Shown here: piece by piece, positions 16,676 to 23,991 of the stretch
Layout of the letters: every line of letters begins with the position of its first letter
Position numbering within the stretch: position 1 is the stretch's first letter
Source: Methanolobus profundi
GTDB lineage: Archaea; Halobacteriota; Methanosarcinia; Methanosarcinales; Methanosarcinaceae
Direction: 5' to 3'
Length of the DNA stretch: 64,000 bases
Assembly: GCF_900114835.1 (NCBI RefSeq)
Contig: NZ_FOUJ01000001.1
Location: 372,001 to 436,000 of the forward strand
Program-made: the position numbers and the translations under genes
The notes under the pieces: generated by a model
What the model was told of the DNA's origin: nothing
Databases searched by the model: none
Seen by the model: only the letters and a program-made list of their open reading frames with translations

Positions 16676-17905
16676 TTGACTGAAAGAAATTATGGTTTTC
16701 AAATCTCAGGGATTGAATATTACACTACCTATGAGAAGGAAAATTGTGGTTTTGTACGGTTTGATGGTCGAAGTAAAAGAATATTTTATCTTGATTGTTA
16801 TCCAGGTTATTCCATTAAAAAAGATAAGTACGTGGTAGCAGAGGGCGAAGTTCCTGAAAATAACGATCTTATAGAAATAGTGTCCTTTGAAACTGATAAG
16901 CGTCCTATACCAACAAGGGATGGATTTGAATATGCTATTACAAAAACCGTTCACAAGTGGAAAAAAGTAGACCCTCAGAAGATAATCACCAGAAAACCGT
17001 TACCTTCTGAAGAGTTTACAAATTATTTCACATACCCTTTCATCTCTGACAGTAAATATGATACAGCTAAATGTCTGGCTATGTATGCAGTTTCAAGTTA
17101 TGTCCAAGGGTATGATGGTGTAGGTGGTATTCATTCAGGAGTTAAAATACATGATAAAAAGGTCACTGTTCTAAACAGGTTGCTATATGGAATTCCAGAT
17201 GAATTTAGGCAAAAAAGTTCTGATAAGTATTACGAGACCACTAATCAGAACAAACCATTAAATTATCAGGGTAAGTCTGAAGTAAATATCAATTATTTAA
17301 ACCCAAAGTCAATTTATGTTCATATTCCTCTTTTTCTCAACCTTGAGGTTAAAAGAAAAAGCGATTATTTGGATAATTTAAAACATATGGAACCATTGAT
17401 TCAGGCCCAGATACGTGATGCTGTTTTATTTAAACCAGATATTTCGGAAAGTATGAAAAAATATCTTGTTGATCGAACTTATGAGATGATCGAAAAATAC
17501 AAAGATCAATCTGAACGTGGTTTCTATCTTGATCTTAGTTCAACTGCAGCAAAAGTAAGTACTGCTTTAGCTAGGACAGAGTACGGTAAGAAGTTGACTA
17601 AGAAAGTGATCGATGATGGAGTTCTAACATGGATTGATAATTATGACTTTGCAACCAAAAGATTCGGGTCAAATATCAATGTGAAGGAGGAATCCAGACT
17701 TTCAAATGCTGCGCTCATGTTGTACATAACTCTTGAAGATACATATGGAATTGATATTGATATACCATTAAATGAAGCAAGAATTGTATCAAAAATGAGT
17801 GAGTGGGAGTTTGAAGGAGCTATTGCAGAGTTAAGAAGGAAGAATGCAGTGATATGTCCTGATAACTATTCTATAAGGTTGATTCCTCTCACTTTAGATC
17901 ATTGA
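16676..17905 (+). CDS. partner of the MCM-like protein, possibly a degenerate MCM ATPase core
   Basis: 409 residues starting at TTG 16676, with GAGGGGG 7 bp upstream deciding the start. No Walker A or B is present. Parts recall the MCM core and lid: YDTAKCLAMYAVSSYVQGYDG (compare the DxxxKxALxLQLFGG region), ISESMKKYLVDRTYEMIEKY and LDLSSTAAKVSTALARTEYG (compare the helical lid with the arginine finger), and a C-terminal winged-helix-like WEFEGAIAELRRKNAVICPD. It is encoded 34 bp after the AAA+-less MCM gene, so the pair might rebuild an inactive MCM-like particle. The similarity is faint and by eye. It could equally be an unrelated DNA-binding protein. Confidence 0.5.
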   Translation: MTERNYGFQISGIEYYTTYEKENCGFVRFDGRSKRIFYLDCYPGYSIKKDKYVVAEGEVPENNDLIEIVSFETDKRPIPTRDGFEYAITKTVHKWKKVDPQKIITRKPLPSEEFTNYFTYPFISDSKYDTAKCLAMYAVSSYVQGYDGVGGIHSGVKIHDKKVTVLNRLLYGIPDEFRQKSSDKYYETTNQNKPLNYQGKSEVNINYLNPKSIYVHIPLFLNLEVKRKSDYLDNLKHMEPLIQAQIRDAVLFKPDISESMKKYLVDRTYEMIEKYKDQSERGFYLDLSSTAAKVSTALARTEYGKKLTKKVIDDGVLTWIDNYDFATKRFGSNINVKEESRLSNAALMLYITLEDTYGIDIDIPLNEARIVSKMSEWEFEGAIAELRRKNAVICPDNYSIRLIPLTLDH

Positions 17906-18116
17906 TATTCTAATCAGCTGAAATTCCAGTTCAATAAAAGGTCTACAGGATAATTAAAAGAGAAAAGGTGAAATAACACCTTACTCCACAAAAACAGGAC
18001 AATGGTCATATCTTCATCAAGACCATATTCCAGATTAAACCTAACACGTCTGACTCACATACAAGATCTGAATCATCGTTCAAAACGATTTGATCATATG
18101 TGTGATCTGTAGACTT
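17906..18116. other. spacer with an imperfect long hairpin
   Basis: About 18053-18107 can fold into an interrupted stem (TCACATA...GATC...ATCGTT / AACGAT...GATC...TATGTGTGA). It lies between the ends of two convergent reading frames and may be a bidirectional terminator. No gene is seen. Confidence 0.35.
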
Positions 18117-18729
18117 CTAATTATCATCAATTACAAAATCATTCTCCTCTGGATTCTGTGACTGTACATAGGATAGCCATCATATAATCCATAAGTCTCC
18201 TCTATGGCTTTGTTAGGGTATGTGTGAAAGACAATAAGGATTGCATCATAATTACCCCGTAAGGTCTCTATAGAGGCGATATAAGGCTGCCTGTGTAAAG
18301 GGTCTGTTCCATCTGGATATGTATAAGCATTACTGACAGATACAGTGTTGGAATTATAGACGTAAGCATACTGTTCCTTGCTTGTCGTACGTCCTAGCCT
18401 TTCACTGACAACATAATCATATTGTGATTCATCAGAGTTAACCAGGTCCAAAAGCTCATGTAAAGCAGTTTGTGAACTGTCTCTGATCTCCTATATTGTA
18501 ATCACATCATGGGTCCTGACAATATCTGCAAGTATACCCATCACCTCTGGCTTCGATGCTTTTGTAACTTCGAATACATGGATATTGAATGCACCCACAC
18601 GTAAAGTGTCATATGCAACGGTTTTGTTTACTGTTTCAGTGAGTTCTTCAGTGGAAATCAGTATTGTCTTCTGAAATACGTCCAAATGTGAACTAATCAG
18701 AATGAAAATTGCGAGAATCTGTATTTCAT
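18117..18729 (-). pseudogene. decayed endonuclease/exonuclease/phosphatase-family (DNase I-like) secreted nuclease
   Basis: A signal-like start (ATG 18729, MKYRFSQFSF) is out of frame with the body. The body reads LRVGAFNIHVFEVTKASKPE, ILADIVRTHDVITI, then an in-frame amber (18491-18493) where the family has the conserved Gln of the QE motif, then EIRDSSQTALHELLDLVNSD, YDYVVSERLGRTTSKEQYAY, QPYIASIETLRGNYDAILI, FHTYPNKAIEE. A frameshift follows and a fragment (EENDFVIDDN) ends at 18117. The C-terminal catalytic GDFNAD/H part is missing. Lesions at both ends argue for decay, although amber could be read as pyrrolysine in this lineage. Confidence 0.75.
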
Positions 18730-19104
18730 GTAATCCGCTCTAAATTGAACAGTTAATTAAAAAATTTAGGTTTTTGGAAGAAAAAAACTTAAAATATGCT
18801 CTGAAAATCCCTCCTCAAATTCGTTCCAAATTGCACAGATGCACAAAAATGCATATAATTTATCATTTTAACTTCTATAAAATGGGCTATTTTTCAGGGA
18901 TTAAAATCTGGATGGTTTTCCTAAAATACTATTCAAAGTATTCTGCATTTTACTTATTTAATTATTGTGTATTGTTATGTTTCCTATTAACTAGATTCTG
19001 TGGGGTGGTTTTACAATGTTCACATCGTTACACTGTAAATTATAATATATTAACAAAATAAAGTAGGTTGCCTGGTACGTTTTCAGAGAGTATATTTCTA
19101 TACA
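18730..19104. other. AT-rich spacer without recognisable gene
   Basis: An open frame at 18774-19061 exists, but its composition is Phe/Tyr/Leu/Lys-rich, as expected from AT-rich non-coding DNA. It has no ribosome site, and I see no family. Confidence 0.5.
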
Positions 19105-19120
19105 AAACGTTTATATATTT
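19105..19120 (+). promoter_or_regulatory. archaeal BRE/TATA promoter of a candidate RNA
   Basis: AAAACGTTTATATATTT (19104-19120) has a purine-rich BRE and a TATA box. Transcription would start ~25 bp further, at about 19138, exactly where a strong 5' hairpin begins. Confidence 0.5.
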
Positions 19121-19271
19121 AAAATCACCTGTTTTTTGTACCAGAAGAAGAATAGCTTCTGGTGTTCAATGAAAAAATGCACAAGATTTGCCATCCTGAT
19201 TCATTACAATCTAGATTTCTACCGGATCATTTCTCTGTGGGTTAAGGAGAACTCGCAAACGTAAACCTATT

Positions 19272-19296
19272 GGTTTTTGTGTCACTTCGGTTTCAC
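19272..19296 (+). repeat. direct repeat unit 1 (25 bp)
   Basis: The unit includes TTTTTGTGTCACTTCGGTTT and is identical to 19332-19356; the period is 60 bp. The 35-bp spacer between the units is unique. Confidence 0.9.
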
Positions 19297-19331
19297 AATA
19301 CACTGAAAAGATGCGTCTATACGACTACTTG

Positions 19332-19356
19332 GGTTTTTGTGTCACTTCGGTTTCAC
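19332..19356 (+). repeat. direct repeat unit 2 (25 bp)
   Basis: Exact second copy of 19272-19296. Only two units are present and there are no cas genes, so it is not called a CRISPR array. Confidence 0.9.
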
Positions 19357-19403
19357 TCTTATTTAGGTAGCGTATATTGAGTGGATTTGCAAAATCCACT
19401 CTC

Positions 19404-19434
19404 AGACTTCAGGGGGATTAATCTCCTGAAGTCT
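19404..19434 (+). terminator. strong hairpin ending the candidate RNA
   Basis: AGACTTCAGG pairs perfectly with CCTGAAGTCT across an 11-base loop and is followed by TTTAATTATT. It fits the 3' end of the RNA transcribed from ~19138. Confidence 0.5.
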
Positions 19435-19440
19435 TTAATT

Positions 19441-19777
19441 ATTAGGAAAACTTGTTTTGAATTACTGATTCTTTTACAAACACAAATGGTTGCAAGACTT
19501 TATCATCCCATATGTTTTTGTCTTCAATGATAATTCACTGCACAGTATGCATTATTTGTCGATGATGGGTAGTAGCATTTCTGCAATATTATATACTATG
19601 TTTATATACTATGCTTACATCTTATAGAGTACATACCAGGTTTGATTATAAAATGGAATATCTTCATATCAGATCAGCGGGTGGACTATTACATAGCAGA
19701 TGTTTGCTAAATAGTTGCTTTTGTAATAGAGATATACAATTTTGATATATTTGTGACTGTTTGAATTGGCTTTGACT
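19441..19777. other. AT-rich spacer with tandem TATA-like repeats
   Basis: No gene is seen. The 12-base unit TTATATACTATG occurs twice in a row (about 19587-19612) and may provide the promoter for the small gene at 19831. Confidence 0.4.
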
Positions 19778-19849
19778 ATGGAGTGTTCCGACACTCTCGC
19801 CATTATTTACAAAATAAAAGAGATGTAATAATGAGAGAAAACACTCCAT
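19778..19849 (+). promoter_or_regulatory. mutually exclusive stems around a start codon
   Basis: GAGTGT-TCCG-ACACTC (19781-19796) is a local hairpin. The same left arm, as ATGGAGTGT (19778-19786), is perfectly complementary to ACACTCCAT (19841-19849), inside the first codons of the small gene at 19831. The two pairings exclude each other; one would bury the ribosome site. An RNA switch is possible. Confidence 0.4.
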
Positions 19850-19995
19850 CTGATGATTTGCAAGAACTGAGAAACCACCCTTTGATAAGAGAATATGCTT
19901 CTGTAGATGATAATATCTACGAGCTTATCAAAGCTACAAATCCTACACTTAGGATGTTTATGGACCTAGCAAAAAAAATCGTTTCAGGGGAATAG
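19831..19995 (+). CDS. small acidic hypothetical protein, 54 residues
   Basis: It starts at ATG 19831 after AGATG(TAAT). It begins MRENTPSDDLQELRNHPLIR and ends MFMDLAKKIVSGE. It is predicted helical and soluble, with no recognisable domain. It converges on the integrase gene (43 bp between stops), a usual place for small regulators such as excisionase-like proteins, but it shows no obvious HTH. The candidate switch structure overlaps its start. Confidence 0.5.
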   Translation: MRENTPSDDLQELRNHPLIREYASVDDNIYELIKATNPTLRMFMDLAKKIVSGE

Positions 19996-20038
19996 ATATA
20001 TGTTCCCCAATTTGTTTTGAATTATTTCTGTAACAAAT

Positions 20039-21250
20039 TCAGATTGTTAAATCATTTGAATTAATAGCATTAACCATTTCTCTAGCTTTTTCACTCTGCA
20101 GAAACATCTGTAAAATTTCTGGTAGTTTATCTTCATACTTCTTAATTTCATCCTGTGCACTGTGGTCTAAAACAAGAGAACATTGTGAACAGAATTTATC
20201 TTCTGGTTTTAATACATTGCTGCATCTTGGACATTTTTTGAGAGTAACATGACGTTTATCCTCGGTCTTTAGGCCACATTTCTCAAATATTCTATCGTTC
20301 ATCTCTTGGTCTGTAAAATTGGCATAGATCTTGAACATTTGAGTTGATCCTTTTGACCAGCCAGCTCGATGCTTTATTTCTTGTTCATTGTAGCCATCAA
20401 GGATCCAATGAGTTATTGCTAGATGTCTGAAACTATGGGGATTTACACGTTTTTTTATACCAGCTTTCAAGCCAACATTTTTGATCATCACTCTTGCAGT
20501 CTTGTAGCTTAAAGGCTCCATGTTTTTATCACGGGTAACCCACAAAGGTGCTTCTGGATCATCTTTTAGTGGGTGCACAGCTAACCATTGATTGAGATAG
20601 CCAGTTGACCATGTAATTGGTATTCCTTTAGCATTCATATTTTTCTTGCTTCTTGAAGTACTTGATACGTATATAATAGCACCATACTGATTGAAATCCA
20701 CATTTTTAATACGGCATGAAGCTAGTGCTCCAATACGCATTCCACTATCTGCTAAGACCGTAATAAAAGCTTTATCTCGTGGATGTCTACATGCCTCAAT
20801 CAGTTTATCGAATTCTTCCTGTGTAAGTAGATCTTGAGGTTGTACTGGAGTTGCAAGACTTTTGAGTTTAATATTCTTGACCCATTTTGGAGGCTCATCA
20901 TCATGATACCAACGCATGAACTTCTTAACAAATTTTTTGTAATTTCTGATACCTCCTTGGGAAAGACCTTTTTCATCTTCAAGGTGCATTACAAGTTTCT
21001 CAAAGTCCATCTGGTCAAGTTCAATGATGTCTTTATTTATCCCAATAGCACGTAGGTAACTCAACATGCGTGTACTGTAGTTAACATAACCTGTAATCGT
21101 GCTTTTTGCCAGTCCTTCATGTCTACAGGATACAACAAACTTCTCCAAAAGGTCGATGTTATCCTGGCCGATATCTGCCTTACGCAATCTTTCCATTGCC
21201 TGTACAAAGCCCGAATCTGAACTGTGGATATCATCTACACTTTTTGTCAT
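20039..21250 (-). CDS. tyrosine recombinase (integrase) with C-terminal zinc ribbon
   Basis: 403 residues. A SAM-like core-binding domain (~30-120) precedes the catalytic domain with R172 (DSGMRIGAL), H272-x2-R275 (HSFRHLA), W298 and nucleophile Y309 (KIYANFT). A C-terminal zinc ribbon (C340/C343, C354/C357) follows, then a helical tail, a composition frequent in archaeal and haloarchaeal integrases. It cuts and rejoins DNA at attachment sites through a 3'-phosphotyrosine intermediate. It sits at the boundary between the AT-rich accessory region and ordinary genes, so it may have integrated that region. No tRNA att site was found next to it. The ATG at 21250 is the first of the frame. Confidence 0.93.
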   Translation of the reverse strand: MTKSVDDIHSSDSGFVQAMERLRKADIGQDNIDLLEKFVVSCRHEGLAKSTITGYVNYSTRMLSYLRAIGINKDIIELDQMDFEKLVMHLEDEKGLSQGGIRNYKKFVKKFMRWYHDDEPPKWVKNIKLKSLATPVQPQDLLTQEEFDKLIEACRHPRDKAFITVLADSGMRIGALASCRIKNVDFNQYGAIIYVSSTSRSKKNMNAKGIPITWSTGYLNQWLAVHPLKDDPEAPLWVTRDKNMEPLSYKTARVMIKNVGLKAGIKKRVNPHSFRHLAITHWILDGYNEQEIKHRAGWSKGSTQMFKIYANFTDQEMNDRIFEKCGLKTEDKRHVTLKKCPRCSNVLKPEDKFCSQCSLVLDHSAQDEIKKYEDKLPEILQMFLQSEKAREMVNAINSNDLTI

Positions 21251-21270
21251 AGTTATGTATTAGATATTTA

Positions 21271-21297
21271 GGACTATAAAGTTTTGTTAGATAGTCC
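21271..21297. promoter_or_regulatory. 7-bp inverted repeat at the integrase promoter
   Basis: GGACTAT (21271-21277) and ATAGTCC (21291-21297) lie 20 bp upstream of the integrase start, within the 256-bp spacer to the divergent VWA gene. It may be an operator or recombinase binding site. A TATA-like ACTTATAAGG near 21472 serves the rightward gene. Confidence 0.4.
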
Positions 21298-21506
21298 GGT
21301 TAGGCCCACTTAAAAACTTTATTTTCATATTATTCTATGCGTTTTTAAGTCTGTGTCATTTATCCAATTCTTTTTGTGCAGATCGTTAATTAAGACCCTT
21401 AGCTGTGCTTTCCCTCACATAACTACCAATTTTGCTAACCACTAACCGAACATTTCCCTGTTCCTGCATAGTACTTATAAGGAAGCAACAATAAATTCGA
21501 TAACAG

Positions 21507-23870
21507 ATGGATAAGTGGACTGAAAGTACCTTTCCGGAAGATAGCAACGAACCTAAAACCCTTACAGAAGAAGACCTGCTTCTGCTTATAGAGAAGAGGT
21601 TCCCTGGAAGGGATTACCACAGGAATTTTCTTAGCGTTCTGAAGAAAAGCAGATCATCATATAATGGTGAACTTACTGGGACTGCCTCTATGTTGCTTGA
21701 TAAGGACTGGATGCTTGCAGGACTTTTCTTTGAGGCTCTTCCCGAAGCAGCAGAGAACACAGGTCCTGAGGATATCAGGAAATGGGCAGGTATCGGGATT
21801 AAGATATTTGACCTGGATAAGGATCTGGCGATCAAGTATTTTTCCTTTTCAGCTCCGCTTTTAAAGGATCTGACCGTCAGTGAACTTGAAGAGTGGGCTT
21901 TGAAGGGTATAGCTGTCTTTGAAGCTGATCCAGCACAAGGAATACCTTATTTTTCCCTGAGGTCTGAAAATTCACTGGAATTCATTGAGAACATCAAGGG
22001 ATCTGTAGCTCTCACTGATATCTTAAAAGTTCTCAAATATTATGCCCTTGGGCTATCAGGTATCAATTTTAACATTCTTTCAAAAAGGGCTTTAGGGGCA
22101 GATAATGAACTTGGGTCAATGAACCCTGTTATCGCAGGGAATACTATCTACCTTCCACCTCGAATTACGAGATATGGTGATCTTGAAGATAATTTTAAGA
22201 TCTACAAGTTGAGCATAATGCATGAGGTCGGACACATCCGTTTCAGTTCACATGAACCGGAACGTGAGGGAGCAGTAGAACTGATGGCAGATATCAGAAG
22301 AAGATATTCGACCATGAAGAAAAGGATCCCTCTGCCAGGAATGCAGGCGGATGGTGCCATTGGAATTACGGATATCATAGCTCTTTTTCCCAATCAGGCA
22401 CTTGCAGGAACAATACTTGGTATTCTTGAAGATTCAAGGGTCGAGTACCGGATAATGGAACATTATCATGGGGTCAGGTCCGATCTTGAGATAATAAGGT
22501 ATCAGATGCTTTTGACAAGACCAGCTCCCGGCGGAAAGCTCGAAGAATTCATGGAAGCACTTCTTTGGATTTCGATCGGACATACGCCTGTCCATGATCA
22601 GAGCAATGGAACAAGGCTTCTTCTGGATACAATAAGGCCAATGCTGGCGGAAAGCATATTCAGAGAAGGTTCTTCTATACTCGATTCCCTTACTGCGACA
22701 TTCAGGATATATCAGATCCTTGATGAACAAGAGGGTCCTTTGAGTCAGAAGGAGTATGAAGTACTGAAGAACATTGAGTATCGTGGAGTGAGCATTGGGG
22801 CATATGATATGAAAGACCCTCTTTCCTCCCGGTCACATGAGAATATTATCAGGAATTTCATCCCGGAAATGAAAGTGGAAATGACAGTGGAAAAAGAACC
22901 ATTTCCGGAAGAAAGGGTCAGGGGTCAGCCAACTTATGCTGAAAAAAAGAACTGGAACATACTTGGAACTTACAGGTATGATGAATGGGATGCTGTTATC
23001 AATGACTATAAAGCGGACTGGTGCACTGTCAACGAGGTCGAACCTCTGGGTATGTCCAGCGATTACTACAAAGAAGCTTCAGAACAATACAAAAATGAGA
23101 TATCACTGATAAGGCAGATATTCAACAGAATGAAGCCTGAAGCATTCCGAAAGATGAAGGAACAGATCGATGGAACTGAGGTGGATATCGATGCCTTCAT
23201 TGATGCACTGGTCCAGAGAAAATGTGGTATAAACCCCGATGATGGTCTCTATATGAGATGGGACAAGCATGAAAGGGATGTTGCAACTCTTTTCCTTGTA
23301 GATGTGAGCTATTCCACCCATAAAATGGTGAACTATGAGGAAAAAAGTATACTGGACGTTGAAAAAGATTCTCTTATAATCATGACACAGGCCCTTGAAA
23401 GTATTGGTGACAACTATGCGATCTACGCATTTTCAGGTAAGGACAGGGATGATGTTGAGTACTTTGTCATAAAGGAGTTCGATGAGGATCTGTCGGACGA
23501 TGTCGCACGCAGGATAAGTGTGCTTGAACCGGTATCCAACACAAGGCTTGGACCTGCTATCCGTCATTCGATCAGGAAGCTGGACAAAATAAATACCAGG
23601 ACAAAGATCATAATACTGCTGTCAGATGGTGAACCCTTCGACATCTCCAGGGGAGAAAGTGCATACAAAGAAAGCATTGCTGAAGAAGATACCAGAATAG
23701 CTATTATGGAAAGCAATGCAAAGGGAATTGACCTCTTCTGCATAACTGTGGATCCTGACCCGGGGAAATATCTTGATAATATATTCTCTGATGCAGGCTA
23801 TACGATAATAGACGATGCCAGCTTGCTTCCGGAGACACTTCCGGTTCTGTATAAGAGAATAACTACCTGA
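21507..23870 (+). CDS. NorD/CbbO-like VWA protein with an internal HExxH motif
   Basis: 787 residues. The N-terminal ~200 are helical and repeat-like. A zinc-type HEVGH motif (239-243) sits in IYKLSIMHEVGHIRFSSHEP. The last ~200 residues are a von Willebrand A domain with a MIDAS site: D599-x-S601-x-S603 (VDVSYSTH), a Thr in NTRLGPAIRH and LSDGEPFD. NTRLGPAIRHSIR and the spacing are typical of the NorD/CbbO family, which works with MoxR AAA+ ATPases to insert metals or remodel enzymes. No MoxR gene is adjacent. An M1 peptidase gene follows 121 bp downstream. Role: probably a cytoplasmic enzyme-maturation or chaperone component; the substrate is unknown. Confidence 0.75.
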   Translation: MDKWTESTFPEDSNEPKTLTEEDLLLLIEKRFPGRDYHRNFLSVLKKSRSSYNGELTGTASMLLDKDWMLAGLFFEALPEAAENTGPEDIRKWAGIGIKIFDLDKDLAIKYFSFSAPLLKDLTVSELEEWALKGIAVFEADPAQGIPYFSLRSENSLEFIENIKGSVALTDILKVLKYYALGLSGINFNILSKRALGADNELGSMNPVIAGNTIYLPPRITRYGDLEDNFKIYKLSIMHEVGHIRFSSHEPEREGAVELMADIRRRYSTMKKRIPLPGMQADGAIGITDIIALFPNQALAGTILGILEDSRVEYRIMEHYHGVRSDLEIIRYQMLLTRPAPGGKLEEFMEALLWISIGHTPVHDQSNGTRLLLDTIRPMLAESIFREGSSILDSLTATFRIYQILDEQEGPLSQKEYEVLKNIEYRGVSIGAYDMKDPLSSRSHENIIRNFIPEMKVEMTVEKEPFPEERVRGQPTYAEKKNWNILGTYRYDEWDAVINDYKADWCTVNEVEPLGMSSDYYKEASEQYKNEISLIRQIFNRMKPEAFRKMKEQIDGTEVDIDAFIDALVQRKCGINPDDGLYMRWDKHERDVATLFLVDVSYSTHKMVNYEEKSILDVEKDSLIIMTQALESIGDNYAIYAFSGKDRDDVEYFVIKEFDEDLSDDVARRISVLEPVSNTRLGPAIRHSIRKLDKINTRTKIIILLSDGEPFDISRGESAYKESIAEEDTRIAIMESNAKGIDLFCITVDPDPGKYLDNIFSDAGYTIIDDASLLPETLPVLYKRITT

Positions 23871-23991
23871 AAAGGCATAGTTCTGATTTTACTTTTGCTG
23901 TTCATCTTGTGAATAAAAATAAGTCTGATCAGTTACATTTGATTATAGAAGACCATACTATCATTATATCTTATTTATCAGAGTGGATTCG

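Larger units (their letters stand above)
19138..19440 (+). ncRNA. candidate structured non-coding RNA, ~300 nt
   Basis: No credible reading frame lies here, but ordered structure does. There is a perfect 8-bp hairpin ACCAGAAG/CTTCTGGT (19140-19163) at the predicted transcription start. Two identical 25-base units (19272-19296, 19332-19356) can each fold to GTG..AC-TTCG-GT..CAC with a very stable C(UUCG)G tetraloop. A perfect 10-bp hairpin GAGTGGATTT/AAATCCACTC (19379-19401) comes next, then a perfect 10-bp hairpin AGACTTCAGG/CCTGAAGTCT (19404-19434) followed by TTTAATTATT, which would act as terminator. It does not resemble SRP RNA, RNase P RNA or box C/D RNA as far as I can see. The function is unknown. 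Confidence 0.5.

Noticed and set aside
18774-19061. 95-codon plus-strand frame
   Set aside because: AT-driven amino acid composition (F, Y, L, K), no ribosome site, and no recognisable domain.
19272-19356. Two 25-bp repeats with a 35-bp spacer as a mini CRISPR array
   Set aside because: Only two units, no cas genes in the window, and the units fold into UUCG hairpins inside a larger structured segment.
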